This document shows, piece by piece, positions 1-9,058 of a stretch of DNA of 64,000 nt (the first letter of the stretch is position 1; every line of letters starts with the position of its first letter). Under the pieces are notes generated by a model. It was not told the DNA's origin. It ran no database searches and saw nothing but the letters and a program-made list of their open reading frames with translations. The position numbers were made by a program, and so were the translations under genes. The stretch comes from JBEBGV01 sp040081265 (GTDB taxonomy: Bacteria > Acidobacteriota > Vicinamibacteria > Vicinamibacterales > UBA2999): positions 1-64,000 of the forward strand of contig JBEBGV010000014.1 in NCBI GenBank assembly GCA_040081265.1, given 5' to 3'.

Positions 1-19
1 CTACTCACTACTCACTTTC

Positions 20-433
20 CTACGGCTCTGTCACGTTCGTCACGTGCTCGCGGTCGGGTGCAGTCACACAGAAGCCGATGCAGAGGTATGCCAGGTCGGG
101 GTGCGGATTATGGCCGCGATGGAACCTGGCGATGGGCTCTGAGTAGACGTCGCCGGCGCGAGCCCGAACGATGATGCCGGGGTCGTGGAACTGCGCTTCG
201 AACACGCCCTGCAGGGCGAGGAAGAACGTGGCGCCGTTGTGGCAGTGCCAGTTGGTGAAGCCGCCCGGGGCGATCTCCGCGTTGTAGATCTGCACCTTCA
301 CCTGGCCGTCTTTCGGCAGCGACGCATAGAGCTGGTCGAAAAGCACGTTGCGATGCAATTGCTCGCCGGGCTTCAGGTAACCACTGAGCTCGAGGCGCAG
401 GGCCTTGTAGTCGGACGGGTCGAACCAGCTCAT
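20..433 (-). CDS. Cupin-domain protein
   Basis: The 137-residue product reads as a single small beta-barrel cupin. A GGFTNWHCHNG segment around residues 44-54 gives the first His-rich metal motif, and a late FHRGHNPHP segment gives a second His pair. The ORF is open further upstream, but that stretch is arginine-rich out-of-frame translation of the preceding gene. I start at the ATG at 433 because it overlaps the end of the GntR gene by four bases (ATGA). The coupling to a FadR-type regulator suggests a small catabolic or sensing unit. The substrate is not recognisable. Confidence 0.75.
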   Translation of the reverse strand: MSWFDPSDYKALRLELSGYLKPGEQLHRNVLFDQLYASLPKDGQVKVQIYNAEIAPGGFTNWHCHNGATFFLALQGVFEAQFHDPGIIVRARAGDVYSEPIARFHRGHNPHPDLAYLCIGFCVTAPDREHVTNVTEP

Positions 434-1203
434 CGCCGACGACCGCGCGCGACTGGACGGGTCGCACGGCCCGTCGGCGCCTGTGCATCGCTCGTCACCT
501 GCAGCCGCTGCATCTCGCGGGCGAAGGTTTCGACCATCCGCGCCGAGGCCGCCGCGATGTGCGCCGCGGCACGCTGGCCTGCCAGTTTGGAGTCGTGTGC
601 TTCGATGGCGTCGATGATCGCCGCGTGCTCGTCCCACGCGGTTTTCGGATAGCCATGGACCTTCAAGGTCGCCGCCATCACCCGCCGCGTGTGGGTCCAG
701 TGGCTGATCATCACATCGCTCAGCACTCGGTTGTTCAACGCCACATAGAGACGGGTGTGAAAGCGCAGGTCGAGATCGATCAGGCGGGTCACGTCGCCGG
801 TTACGGCTGCGCCCTCGCCCTGCTCGATCAGCGCGCGCAGCGGCGCCGCGTCGAAGTCACCCCTGCGGGCCAGCGTTTCGGCAACGAAACGTTCGACCGC
901 GCCACGAAACTCGTACAGGTCCTTGATCTGCAGGACGTCGAGCGGCGCCACGATCGATCCGCGCCAGCGGTCGGCCTGCACCAGGCCCTCGCGCTCGAGG
1001 ATGACCAGGGCCTGCCGCACCGGTGCACGCGACACGTCCAGCCGATCCGCGAGCTCTTCCTGGAGGAGGCGCGCACCCGGAGGCAGATCGCCCGAGATGA
1101 TGCTGGCGCGGAGCTGATCCGCCACGGCCTCGGCCATGGCAGGCTCCCGCTGGATCTGCCGGATGCGATGTATCTTGAGCGGCGTTGACGGGCGCTTCGT
1201 CAC
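430..1203 (-). CDS. GntR-family (FadR/FCD) transcriptional regulator
   Basis: The 257-residue protein has an N-terminal GntR winged helix-turn-helix at about residues 24-90 (LADRLDVSRAPVRQAL in the recognition region). An all-helical FCD ligand domain follows. Asp145, His149, His193 and His215 sit where FCD proteins bind a metal and carboxylate effector. The C-terminus is an Arg-rich tail that may be disordered. Met23 is a possible alternative start. The downstream cupin overlaps by four bases, so the two are probably co-transcribed. FCD regulators usually respond to organic acids, but the ligand here is unknown. Confidence 0.88.
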   Translation of the reverse strand: MTKRPSTPLKIHRIRQIQREPAMAEAVADQLRASIISGDLPPGARLLQEELADRLDVSRAPVRQALVILEREGLVQADRWRGSIVAPLDVLQIKDLYEFRGAVERFVAETLARRGDFDAAPLRALIEQGEGAAVTGDVTRLIDLDLRFHTRLYVALNNRVLSDVMISHWTHTRRVMAATLKVHGYPKTAWDEHAAIIDAIEAHDSKLAGQRAAAHIAAASARMVETFAREMQRLQVTSDAQAPTGRATRPVARGRRR

Positions 1204-1255
1204 TGATCGATTGTGAACGGTCCAGAAACGACGGTCAACGCCGCAGAGTGTCCGT

Positions 1256-1837
1256 TTACCTGGCAGCGGGCGGTGGCGGCGCGAGGATCGCCGGTGGCAC
1301 CCGGTTCTGAATCGCTGGAATCGTCTTCAAGTAGGCGAAGATCGACTTCAGGTCATCGTCGGTGAGCTGTCCGTACATCCGCCACGGCATCGGCGGCAGG
1401 AGTGCCCTGCCGTTCCCGCCCTTCTTGCCCTGACGAATGGCGTTGATGAACTGCTGTTCGGTCCACGCGCCGATACCCGTCCCGCGATCCGGCGTCAGGT
1501 TGGTCGTGAACGACACGCCCCAGGGTCCGGACCAGCCGGTGTTGGTCGTGCTGATCGCCGTCACCCATCCAGCTGGCAATCTCGGGCTCCCGACAATCGG
1601 GGCCGCGCTCTGCGGATGGCCAGACAGCATCTTGGTCATGTCAGGCTCACCCTTGTCGGTGAACGGCGTATGGCATCCGTTGCAGTCCTGGACGGTCACC
1701 AGATACTTCCCGCGTGCCACCATCTGCGCATTCGGCGCTGCCTGACCCGCCTGTTGACCCGCAACCGTCAGCGACGACGCGATGACCGCCAGGCCCACTA
1801 TCCCAACTGCCACGACCGACCGTTCGAAGAGCCGCAT
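1256..1837 (-). CDS. Exported c-type cytochrome
   Basis: This is a 193-residue mono-haem cytochrome c. After a signal peptide (LVAVIASS-like hydrophobic run, residues about 8-27) a CNGCH haem-binding motif appears near residue 53. A late LPPMPWRMY segment can supply the distal Met ligand. The ATG at 1837 was chosen over the upstream ATG because AAGGAGG lies a few bases before it. It probably acts in the periplasm as an electron carrier or as a subunit of an unidentified dehydrogenase. The proline-rich C-terminus (APPPPAAR) is a simple tail. Confidence 0.87.
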   Translation of the reverse strand: MRLFERSVVAVGIVGLAVIASSLTVAGQQAGQAAPNAQMVARGKYLVTVQDCNGCHTPFTDKGEPDMTKMLSGHPQSAAPIVGSPRLPAGWVTAISTTNTGWSGPWGVSFTTNLTPDRGTGIGAWTEQQFINAIRQGKKGGNGRALLPPMPWRMYGQLTDDDLKSIFAYLKTIPAIQNRVPPAILAPPPPAAR

Positions 1838-1909
1838 GCCCGTCCTCCTTCTGGATCCAGTATCCAGCAGCTGCGGAGTGTAGCTAAAGCAGCCGGACAA
1901 ACGCAACCG

Positions 1910-2320
1910 TCAGCGCTGCTTGATCCGCGGACTTGTTCCCACCTGCTCGTACTCGAAGCCGTCGGACTCGCGCACGAGCTTGCGGATGTAGAGGTTGCGT
2001 TCTTCGGTCCGCGATCGACTGCCGGTCACGACGATACGGTCTCCCGGGCGCAACGTCTGCGCAGTCATCCCGATCGCAGCTAGCTCGTTCCGATTGTCCA
2101 TTTCGAGGTGCCAGGAACGCACCCCGCCGGCTTCAACCGTCTCCGCCACGACGAAGGGATGCGGGTTGACGAAGCGGAACTCGACGATGACCGCAGAGAC
2201 GGTGACTGATTTGGTCGAGTCGTAGACGCCCGCAATCGAGTGGTGCGCTGAAAGCGGGCCTCCCCACCACATCACACTCGCCGCGACCGCGCCAACGATA
2301 CTCAGGCGAATTACATTCAT
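1910..2320 (-). CDS. Secreted DUF6152-type protein
   Basis: The 136-residue product has a signal peptide ending near LSAHHS and a small beta-rich domain. The mature start HHSIAGVYD, followed by segments such as FVNPHPFV and a C-terminal RPGDRIVVTGSRSR, matches the DUF6152 family that is common in Acidobacteria and Proteobacteria. Members resemble OB-fold or stress proteins of unknown role. The start at 2320 is the Met directly before the signal peptide; the in-frame extension upstream is not protein-like. It lies between a cytochrome and the fds operon, with no functional link visible. Confidence 0.7.
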   Translation of the reverse strand: MNVIRLSIVGAVAASVMWWGGPLSAHHSIAGVYDSTKSVTVSAVIVEFRFVNPHPFVVAETVEAGGVRSWHLEMDNRNELAAIGMTAQTLRPGDRIVVTGSRSRTEERNLYIRKLVRESDGFEYEQVGTSPRIKQR

Positions 2321-2392
2321 CGATCTAGATCTCGGAGGTTGCCAGTTGCCGGTTCGACATGCTCGCACAAACTGGCCTCCCCACCCCACTGG

Positions 2393-2620
2393 TCACGCGC
2401 CGACCGGACGCGCGGCCAGCTGCTCAACGCCAGCCCGGGCGACATCCGACAGCCCACCGCCTCCGGCGCGCTGGTGCTCGATGAGCTCCCGGCGCATGCG
2501 CGGCTCCCAGAAGCGGGCCAGATGATTGGCCACGCTCGCCGCAGCTGCGGCGGGATCCGGATCGCTCGCAAAGAACGCCGCGATGTCGTTGGCCATTGCT
2601 ACGAGGTGGTCGGTGTTCAT
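2393..2620 (-). CDS. fdsD: NAD-dependent formate dehydrogenase delta subunit (FdsD)
   Basis: This 75-residue protein starts MNTDHLVAMANDIAAFF and contains the VANHLARFWEPRMR segment typical of FdsD/FdhD2 delta subunits. These accompany soluble molybdenum or tungsten formate dehydrogenases and are needed for enzyme assembly or activity. It is the last gene of the fds operon. Its ATG overlaps the fdsA stop as ATGA, which fixes the start. Longer upstream extensions would run into the repeat at 2637-2665 and are not credible. Confidence 0.88.
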   Translation of the reverse strand: MNTDHLVAMANDIAAFFASDPDPAAAAASVANHLARFWEPRMRRELIEHQRAGGGGLSDVARAGVEQLAARPVGA

Positions 2621-5490
2621 GCCGACACGACCGGCGGTACGTAGGGCGGGTCCGACGGACCCGCCAGTTCGCCCGACGACGGTCGGTGGGCGGCATCGGC
2701 TGCCCGCCGACTCAGCCACTCTTCCGCGTTCGCCACACGCACGGCCTGTACAGCCGTGACCTTGTACTCGGGACAGTTGGTCGCCCAGTCGGAGTTCTCG
2801 GTCGTCACCACATTGGCACCCGACTCCGGAAAGTGGAACGTCGTGTAGACCACACCCACCTGCACGCGTGGCGTCACGTCGGCGCGCAGCACGGTAGCTC
2901 CGATCCGGCTGGTCACACCCACCCAGTCACCATGGGTGATACCTCGCGCCTCGGCGTCCGCCGGATGCATCTCCAGCAGGTCCTCACAGTGCCACAGCAC
3001 ATTGTCCGTCCGGCGCGTCTGGGTCCCGACGTTGTACTGCGAGAGCACGCGCCCCGTGGTGAGCAGCAGCGGGAACCGCGATGACGTGCGCTCCCGCGTC
3101 GGCACGTACTCGGTGACATAGAAACGACCCTTCCCGCGCACGAATTGATCAACGTGCATCGTCGGCGTGCCGTCCGGTGCCGCGTCGTTGCACGGCCACT
3201 GGATGCTGCCCAGCCGATCGAGCTTCTCGTAGGTCACACCGTGAAAGGTCGGCGTCAGGCGCGCGATCTCGTCCATGATCTCCGACGGATGCGCGTAGTG
3301 CATCGGGTACCCGAGCGCATTCGACAGGAGCATCGTTGCTTCCCAGTCCGCATACTGCGCGCGCGGCGCCATCACCCTGCGCACCCGTCCAATCCGACGT
3401 TCGGCATTGGTGAAGGTGCCGTCCTTCTCGAGAAATGACGACCCGGGCAGAAAGACGTGCGCGAACTTCGCGGTTTCATTCAGGAACAGATCCTGGACGA
3501 TCAGGCAGTCCAGCGCCGAGAGCGCCGCAGCCACGTGATGGGTGTTCGGATCGGACTGCGCGATGTCTTCTCCCTGGACGTAGAGGCCCTTGAACGATCC
3601 GTCGAGCGCCGCGTCGAACATGTTCGGGATGCGCAGGCCGGGCTCGGATTGCAGCGGGACGCCCCACGCACCCTCGAAGAGGGTCCTGGTCGCGACATCC
3701 GACACATGGCGATAGCCGCTGAACTCGTGGGGGAAGGACCCCATGTCGCACGAGCCCTGCACATTGTTCTGGCCGCGCAGCGGGCTGACGCCGACACCTT
3801 CCCGGCCCAGGTTGCCCGTCGCCATCGCGAGGTTCGCGATGCCCATCACCATCGTGGTGCCCTGACTGTGCTCGGTGACGCCGAGTCCGTAATAGATCGC
3901 TCCGTTGCCAGCCTGCGCGTAGAGGCGAGCGGCGCCACGGACGGCGGCAGCGGGCACGCCGGTGATGGCCTCGGTGGCCTCGGGCGAGTTCCGTGGCTGG
4001 CTGATGAACGCTTTCCACGTCTCGAACGCCTCGCGTTCGCACCGTTCGGCGATGTACGCATCGCGCGTCAGATCCTCCGTGACGACCACGTGCGCAATGG
4101 CGTTGATGACCGCGACATTGGTGCCGGGACGCAGGGCGAGGTGATACGCCGCCTCCACGTGCGGCGCCTTCACGAGACCGATCGCGCGCGGGTCGATCAC
4201 GATCAGCCTCGCACCCTGCCGGAGCCGCTGCTTGATGCGTGAAGCGAACACCGGATGCCCATCGGTGGGGTTGGCGCCGATGACCATGATGACGTCGGCC
4301 TGCATCACGGAATCGAATTCCTGCGTGCCGGCGGACTCACCGAGCGTGTGCTTCAACCCATAGCCGGTCGGCGAGTGACAGACCCGCGCGCACGTATCGA
4401 CGTTGTTGGTGCCAAACCCGGCGCGCACCAGCTTCTGCACCAGGAAGGTCTCTTCATTGGTGCATCGCGACGAGGTGATGCCACCGATGGCGTCGCGACC
4501 GTGGGTTGCCTGAATCTGACGGAGCTTCTCCGCCGCGTGGGCAATGGCCTCTTCCCAGCTGACCACTCGCCAGTCGTCGGTGATGCGCTCTCGAATCATC
4601 GGCGTGAGGACGCGGTCGGGATGCGTGGCGTAGCCGAACGCAAAGCGTCCCTTGACGCAGGCGTGCCCGTGGTTGGCATGGCCGTCGCGGTTCGGCGCCA
4701 TGCGGATCACCTGCTCGCCTCGCGTTTCGACCTTGAACGAACAGCCGACGCCGCAATACGCGCAGGTCGTCGACACCGCCTCGGTCGGCTGGCCGAGCGC
4801 AATGACCGACTTTTCCTCGAGGGCTCCGGTCGGACACGCCTCGACACACTGGCCGCACGACACGCACTCCGACTCGAAGAACGATTCATGCGCGCTGGCG
4901 GCAACGCGCGAGTGGAACCCCCGGCCTTCGATGGTCAGCGCAAAGGTGCCCTGCACCTCATCGCACGCGCGCACGCAGCGCGAGCAGGCGACGCAGAGGG
5001 AGTTGTCAAACGCGAAGTACGGGTTGCTGGTATCGACCTGCGCCTCGCGACGTTCACCGGTGAATGTGTAGCGCGTGCTGGTCACGTCGAGCCGCTCAGC
5101 CACCTCCTGCAGCTCGCAGTGCCCGTTGGCCGGACAGGTCACACAGTCGAGCGGATGGTCAGAGACATACAGCTCGACGACGTTGCGACGCAGGCGTGTC
5201 AGGGCAGGACTTTCGGTGCGGACGACCATGCCGTCGGCCACAGGCGTCGTACACGACGCGGGATAGCCGCGGCGTCCCTCGATCTCGACCAGGCAGAGGC
5301 GACAGGAACCGAAACTCTTCAGTGAGTCGGTGGCACACAGCTTTGGGATCTGCGTTCCTGCCAGCGCTGCCGCGCGCATCACCGACGTCCCTTCCGCGAC
5401 GGCCACGGCGGTGCCGTCTATCGTCACGCTCACCGTCGATGACGATGAGGGAGCGGGCGTGCCGAGGTCGATATGGTCGATGGAATGCAT
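2617..5490 (-). CDS. fdsA: NAD-dependent formate dehydrogenase alpha subunit (molybdopterin, FdsA)
   Basis: The 957-residue catalytic subunit oxidises formate to CO2. From the N-terminus I see a [2Fe-2S] ferredoxin-like domain (Cys52, 63, 66, 80), a His112/Cys116-119-125 [4Fe-4S] site, a 2x[4Fe-4S] ferredoxin domain (Cys166-176 and Cys209-219), a CAYCGVGC cluster (243-250, plus Cys278), then the molybdopterin domains. The residue at the Mo site is Cys371 (ARVCHSPT), so no selenocysteine is used. Length and domain order match the FdsA/FdhF-NAD family. The gene sits between fdsB and fdsD. The last roughly 15 residues are encoded by a GTAG-hairpin repeat. Confidence 0.95.
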   Translation of the reverse strand: MHSIDHIDLGTPAPSSSSTVSVTIDGTAVAVAEGTSVMRAAALAGTQIPKLCATDSLKSFGSCRLCLVEIEGRRGYPASCTTPVADGMVVRTESPALTRLRRNVVELYVSDHPLDCVTCPANGHCELQEVAERLDVTSTRYTFTGERREAQVDTSNPYFAFDNSLCVACSRCVRACDEVQGTFALTIEGRGFHSRVAASAHESFFESECVSCGQCVEACPTGALEEKSVIALGQPTEAVSTTCAYCGVGCSFKVETRGEQVIRMAPNRDGHANHGHACVKGRFAFGYATHPDRVLTPMIRERITDDWRVVSWEEAIAHAAEKLRQIQATHGRDAIGGITSSRCTNEETFLVQKLVRAGFGTNNVDTCARVCHSPTGYGLKHTLGESAGTQEFDSVMQADVIMVIGANPTDGHPVFASRIKQRLRQGARLIVIDPRAIGLVKAPHVEAAYHLALRPGTNVAVINAIAHVVVTEDLTRDAYIAERCEREAFETWKAFISQPRNSPEATEAITGVPAAAVRGAARLYAQAGNGAIYYGLGVTEHSQGTTMVMGIANLAMATGNLGREGVGVSPLRGQNNVQGSCDMGSFPHEFSGYRHVSDVATRTLFEGAWGVPLQSEPGLRIPNMFDAALDGSFKGLYVQGEDIAQSDPNTHHVAAALSALDCLIVQDLFLNETAKFAHVFLPGSSFLEKDGTFTNAERRIGRVRRVMAPRAQYADWEATMLLSNALGYPMHYAHPSEIMDEIARLTPTFHGVTYEKLDRLGSIQWPCNDAAPDGTPTMHVDQFVRGKGRFYVTEYVPTRERTSSRFPLLLTTGRVLSQYNVGTQTRRTDNVLWHCEDLLEMHPADAEARGITHGDWVGVTSRIGATVLRADVTPRVQVGVVYTTFHFPESGANVVTTENSDWATNCPEYKVTAVQAVRVANAEEWLSRRAADAAHRPSSGELAGPSDPPYVPPVVSA
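2637..2665 (+). repeat. GTAG-hairpin (REP-like) element inside fdsA C-terminus
   Basis: The segment reads GTACGTAG followed by GGCGGGTCC, a 3-base loop and GGACCCGCC, so it is the hairpin type with a 5' GTAG. It lies inside the last codons of fdsA. There, read on the minus strand, it encodes the AGPSDPPYVP tail. Confidence 0.85.
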
Positions 5491-5499
5491 CGGTCCTGT

Positions 5500-7080
5500 C
5501 TACGCCGGGTCCTGCGGACCCGGCCTACGTACATTAGTGAAATCGGCGCGGAAGTGTTTCACGGCGCTCTGCACCGGGTAGGGCGTCAGGCCGCCGAGAC
5601 CACAGAGCGATCCATGCAACATGGTGTCGCAGAGTTCGTCGAGCAGCGCCAGGTTCGCTTCCGGCTCGATTCCGTCACTTATGCGGTCGATGAGCTCGGC
5701 GCCACGCGTCGAGCCGATCCGGCAGGGCGTGCACTTTCCACACGACTCGATCGCACAGAACTCCATGGCGTACTTCGCCATTCCCGCCATATCGACCGTG
5801 TCGTCGAAGACGACGATGCCGCCATGACCCAGAAGACCACCAATCGCGCTGACAGCTTCGTAGTCGAGGGGCACGTCGAAGTCCGCCGCGGGAATATACG
5901 CGCCGAGCGGCCCACCGACCTGCACGGCCCTGATTGGCCGGCCCGACGCGCTGCCGCCCCCGAAGTCGTAGAGCAGTTCGCGCAGCGTCAGCCCGAAGGC
6001 CTTTTCCACCAGCCCGCCGCGCTTGACGTTTCCTCCGAGCTGGAACGGCAGCGTGCCCCGCGACCGATCCATCCCGGCGTCGCGATAGGACGCCGAACCT
6101 TTGTCCAGGATGATCGGCACGCTCGCCAGCGTGATGACGTTGTTGACGACCGTCGGTCGACCGAACAGGCCTGAGACAGCCGGCAACGGCGGCCGCACGC
6201 GGACCTCTCCTCGCTTGCCTTCCAGGCTTTCCAGCATCGACGTCTCTTCGCCGCAGATGTAGGCACCCGCCGCAATGCGCACGTCGATATCGAAGACTCG
6301 TCCTGACCCCAGCACGTTTCCCAGATACCCGGCACGCCGTGCCGCAGCGATTGCCTCTGCCAGCGTGGTGCGCGCATGCGGATACTCGACACGCAGGTAG
6401 ATGTAGCCCTCGGTCGCGCCGACGGCCAGGGCGGCGATGGTCATCCCCTCGATGAGGACGAACGGGTCGCCCTCCATGATCATCCGGTCAGAGAACGTGC
6501 CTGAGTCGCCCTCATCGGCGTTACAGGTGATGTACTTCTGCCCGGGTGGCTGATCGAGCACGGTTTTCCACTTGATGCCGGTGGGAAACGCTGCGCCGCC
6601 GCGCCCGCGCAGGCCGGACTCCGTGACCTCCCTGACCACATCCGCTGGACTCATCGTGACTGCCCGACGAAGACCGCGGTAGCCGCCGTGCGCCACGTAG
6701 TCGTCGAGGCTGACCGGATCGGTCACGCCCACGCGCGCGAATGTCATCCGGTTCTGGTTCTTGAGGTAGGGAATGTCGTCAGTCAGCCCCTGACACAGCG
6801 GGTGCGCGACACCGGTGAGAAAGCCGCCGGCGAACAGCGACGGCACGTCAACCTCCTCCACCGGCCCGTAGGCAACACGTCCACGAGAGGTCTGCACCTC
6901 GACGAGCGGCTCGAGAAAATAGAGTCCCCGCGAACCGTTTCTGACGATGCGCACCTCGGCGCCCGTGCGTGCAGCCTCGGTGCTGATCGCCCGAGCGACC
7001 TCGTCAGCTCCCATCGACAGCGCGCCCGAGTCGCGCGGCACATACACGGTCGTCACGGCTGGCGTCACTATCGGCGTCAC
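5500..7080 (-). CDS. fdsB: NAD-dependent formate dehydrogenase beta subunit (NuoF-like, FdsB)
   Basis: This 526-residue diaphorase subunit passes electrons from the formate dehydrogenase alpha subunit to NAD+. A short thioredoxin-like N-terminal region is followed by the FMN-binding GLRGRGGAAFPTGIKWK motif, the NAD-site ICGEETSMLESLEGKRG, and an ESCGKCTPCRIGSTRG [4Fe-4S] motif with a later Cys in HGSLCGLGG. I start at the GTG at 7080 because it overlaps the fdsG stop (GTGA); upstream sequence is out-of-frame fdsG. The C-terminal tail after KHFRADF is encoded by a repeat element. Confidence 0.93.
   Translation of the reverse strand: MTPIVTPAVTTVYVPRDSGALSMGADEVARAISTEAARTGAEVRIVRNGSRGLYFLEPLVEVQTSRGRVAYGPVEEVDVPSLFAGGFLTGVAHPLCQGLTDDIPYLKNQNRMTFARVGVTDPVSLDDYVAHGGYRGLRRAVTMSPADVVREVTESGLRGRGGAAFPTGIKWKTVLDQPPGQKYITCNADEGDSGTFSDRMIMEGDPFVLIEGMTIAALAVGATEGYIYLRVEYPHARTTLAEAIAAARRAGYLGNVLGSGRVFDIDVRIAAGAYICGEETSMLESLEGKRGEVRVRPPLPAVSGLFGRPTVVNNVITLASVPIILDKGSASYRDAGMDRSRGTLPFQLGGNVKRGGLVEKAFGLTLRELLYDFGGGSASGRPIRAVQVGGPLGAYIPAADFDVPLDYEAVSAIGGLLGHGGIVVFDDTVDMAGMAKYAMEFCAIESCGKCTPCRIGSTRGAELIDRISDGIEPEANLALLDELCDTMLHGSLCGLGGLTPYPVQSAVKHFRADFTNVRRPGPQDPA
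5504..5532 (-). repeat. GTAG-hairpin (REP-like) element at fdsB 3' end
   Basis: GCCGGGTCC, TGC, GGACCCGGC is followed by CTACGTAC, so the element is oriented on the minus strand. It encodes the final VRRPGPQDPA-type residues of fdsB and lies immediately before the fdsA start codon. Confidence 0.85.
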
Positions 7081-7559
7081 TGTGCACCCCGCTCGCGGGT
7101 CAGGCGGTCGAAGCGTTCCGGCGTCACGCGTCCGTACACGTCCGTGTCGATCATCACGCAGGGAGAGAGCGCACAATTGCCGAGGCAGTACACCGGCTCG
7201 AGGCTGAATCGTCCATCCGGCGTCGTTTCAGTGAAAGCGATGCCGAGCGTGGCCGATGCGTGCGCTTCGAGGGCGCGACCCTGCATCGACTGACAGGCCT
7301 CGGCGCGGCACACGCGAATCATGTGTCGCCCCGGAGGCTCCTGACGGAAGTAATGATAGAAGCTGATGACGCCGTGCACCTCGGCCCTGGAGAGGTTCAG
7401 CCCGTCGGCAACCATCTGGACCGCGGCATGGGGGATGTAGCCGCACGCCGCCTGCACGCCATGGAGCACGACAAGGAGTGGTCCCGGCTGTGATCCCGCC
7501 TCGGCCAGTACCTGCTCGACCACGCGGCGGATGTCTTCTTCCTTCATCTCAATCAACAC
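7077..7559 (-). CDS. fdsG: NAD-dependent formate dehydrogenase gamma subunit (NuoE-like, FdsG)
   Basis: The 160-residue protein has the thioredoxin-fold [2Fe-2S] signature of NuoE/FdsG. The cluster ligands are Cys84 and Cys89 (CRAEAC) and Cys125 and Cys129 (CLGNC). The segment GVISFYHYFRQEPPGRH is typical of the family. It would sit between the beta subunit and the alpha-subunit cluster chain. It overlaps fdhD upstream by seven bases and fdsB downstream, so the operon is translationally coupled. Confidence 0.94.
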   Translation of the reverse strand: MLIEMKEEDIRRVVEQVLAEAGSQPGPLLVVLHGVQAACGYIPHAAVQMVADGLNLSRAEVHGVISFYHYFRQEPPGRHMIRVCRAEACQSMQGRALEAHASATLGIAFTETTPDGRFSLEPVYCLGNCALSPCVMIDTDVYGRVTPERFDRLTRERGAQ

Positions 7560-8383
7560 GCGTGGATGCGCTCCGGTGAAGTGTAGATATTGAACGTGTC
7601 GCCTCGCACGAACCCAATCAGGGTCACGCCCGCGTCCCCAGCCAGCTCGACCGCCAGACTCGATGGCGCGGAGACAGACGCGACGATGGGCACGCCGGCG
7701 ACGACCGCTTTCTGCACAATCTCGAACGACGTGCGCCCGCTGACAAACAGAAGGTGGTCGGCCAGAGGCAGAGCGCCGGCCAGAACCGCCGCGCCGATGA
7801 CCTTATCGACCGCGTTATGGCGCCCGACGTCCTCCGCCGCACCCACGATAGCCCCATCACCCGTGAACAGTCCCGCCGCATGGAGCCCCCCGGTCTCCTC
7901 GAACAGCGGCTGCGCCGCTCTCAGCTTGGCGGGCAGCGAGGAGATCAGGCTCTCGGCCACGGGCGGCCCGCTCGACACTCGCGGCAGGGCAGTCATCAGA
8001 TCCTCGATCGACCGACGACCGCAAACCCCACAGGCGCTCGTGACCGAGACCAGGCGCCGGTGCGTCAGGATCGCGGTGGCGCGCTCCAGAGCGTCGCCGT
8101 TGAGGGTCACGTCGAGCACGTTCCCCAGATCGGGAGTGTCGGTGCAGTGCGTGATGGACCTGATGTCGGCGACGGATGTAATGATTCGCTCGGCAAGCAG
8201 AAACCCGGCAGCCAGCTCACGGTCGGCACCTGGCGTACGCATGGTCACGACGAAGGACGTCCCCTGCAGGCGAATTTCCAGCGGCTCCTCGGCCGCAGTC
8301 ACGTCGTCCCGACGATCGCGTCGCGACGGCGTGACGTGCCACACTTGTGCAGGACGGGCCGAGGGTCGGTCGTCGCTCGCCAT
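7553..8383 (-). CDS. fdhD: Formate dehydrogenase accessory sulfurtransferase FdhD
   Basis: The 276-residue protein carries the family ACGVCG motif (Cys118 and Cys121) and the E-L-A-A-G-F-L-L-A-E-R segment. FdhD/FdsC transfers sulfur from a cysteine desulfurase to the bis-MGD cofactor before insertion into the formate dehydrogenase alpha subunit. Being first in the fds operon, it would supply sulfurated cofactor to FdsA. The start at 8383 leaves a 121-base divergent intergenic region shared with fae. Confidence 0.94.
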   Translation of the reverse strand: MASDDRPSARPAQVWHVTPSRRDRRDDVTAAEEPLEIRLQGTSFVVTMRTPGADRELAAGFLLAERIITSVADIRSITHCTDTPDLGNVLDVTLNGDALERATAILTHRRLVSVTSACGVCGRRSIEDLMTALPRVSSGPPVAESLISSLPAKLRAAQPLFEETGGLHAAGLFTGDGAIVGAAEDVGRHNAVDKVIGAAVLAGALPLADHLLFVSGRTSFEIVQKAVVAGVPIVASVSAPSSLAVELAGDAGVTLIGFVRGDTFNIYTSPERIHAC

Positions 8384-8442
8384 CGTGCAACGATCCTACG
8401 CCCCGGGCGGTGGTGATTTTCCTCCTTTTTTTCCTCGTTCTA

Positions 8443-8471
8443 TTGACTTGATCTCCAGCGCCATCTATAAC
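8443..8471 (+). promoter_or_regulatory. Candidate sigma70-type promoter of fae/C1 operon
   Basis: TTGACT at 8443-8448 and TATAAC at 8466-8471 are separated by 17 bases. A ribosome-binding AGGAG follows at 8491-8495, nine bases before the fae ATG. In a GC-rich region this near-consensus arrangement stands out. It would drive fae and possibly the whole C1 island. Confidence 0.7.
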
Positions 8472-8504
8472 TCACGGTCTCTCTCACAACAGGAGCTCCT
8501 CAAC

Positions 8505-9008
8505 ATGGCAGCGGATTTTTTCCTCGGCGAATCGCTGGTTGGCGACGGCAATGAAATCGCCCACATCGATCTCATCATCGGGTCGAAGACAGGCCCCGCA
8601 GGGACCGCGTTCTGCAACGCGCTGACCAACAACAAGGACGGCTTCACGACCCTCCTGGCCGTTGTGGCCCCGAATCTGCCCTGCAAGCCCGACACGGTTC
8701 TGTTCAATAAGGTCACGATCAAGGGCGCCAAGCAGGCCGTCCAGATGTTTGGTCCCGCCCAGGCTGCCGTGGCGCGCGCGGTCGTGGACTCGGTCGAGAG
8801 CGGCGTGATCTCCAAGGACAAGGCCGACGACCTGTGCATCATGGTCGGCGTCTTCATCCACTGGGACGCCAGCGACGACCAGAAGATCTTCGACTTCAAC
8901 TATCAGGCCACCAAGGAAGCCATCGCCCGCGCCCTCGGAAACAAGCCGTCGGTCAACGAGGTGATTGCCGCCGCCAAGACGGCCAAGCACCCGTTCAGCC
9001 CCAAGTAG
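8505..9008 (+). CDS. fae: Formaldehyde-activating enzyme (Fae)
   Basis: This 167-residue protein is near full family length. It starts MAADFFLGESLVGDGNEIAH, in which His20 corresponds to the catalytic His of Fae. Further conserved segments are IIGSKTGPAGTAFCNAL and FGPAQAAVARAVVDSV. The enzyme condenses formaldehyde with tetrahydromethanopterin to methylene-H4MPT in the cytoplasm. The ATG at 8505 has a good AGGAG; the longer open frame upstream is antisense to fdhD. It is the first gene of the C1 block. Confidence 0.97.
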   Translation: MAADFFLGESLVGDGNEIAHIDLIIGSKTGPAGTAFCNALTNNKDGFTTLLAVVAPNLPCKPDTVLFNKVTIKGAKQAVQMFGPAQAAVARAVVDSVESGVISKDKADDLCIMVGVFIHWDASDDQKIFDFNYQATKEAIARALGNKPSVNEVIAAAKTAKHPFSPK

Positions 9009-9058
9009 TGTTCCGGCGGGGCGCTCACGAGTGCCCCCGCCATCTCCCTGGCTCCGAC

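Noticed and set aside
2617..5490. Selenocysteine formate dehydrogenase
   Set aside because: The position is an ordinary Cys codon (residue 371), and no in-frame TGA occurs.
8834..9058. 75-residue N-terminal extension of MtdB
   Set aside because: The segment is Arg/Gln-rich translation of fae in another frame; MtdB starts at the GTG at 9059.
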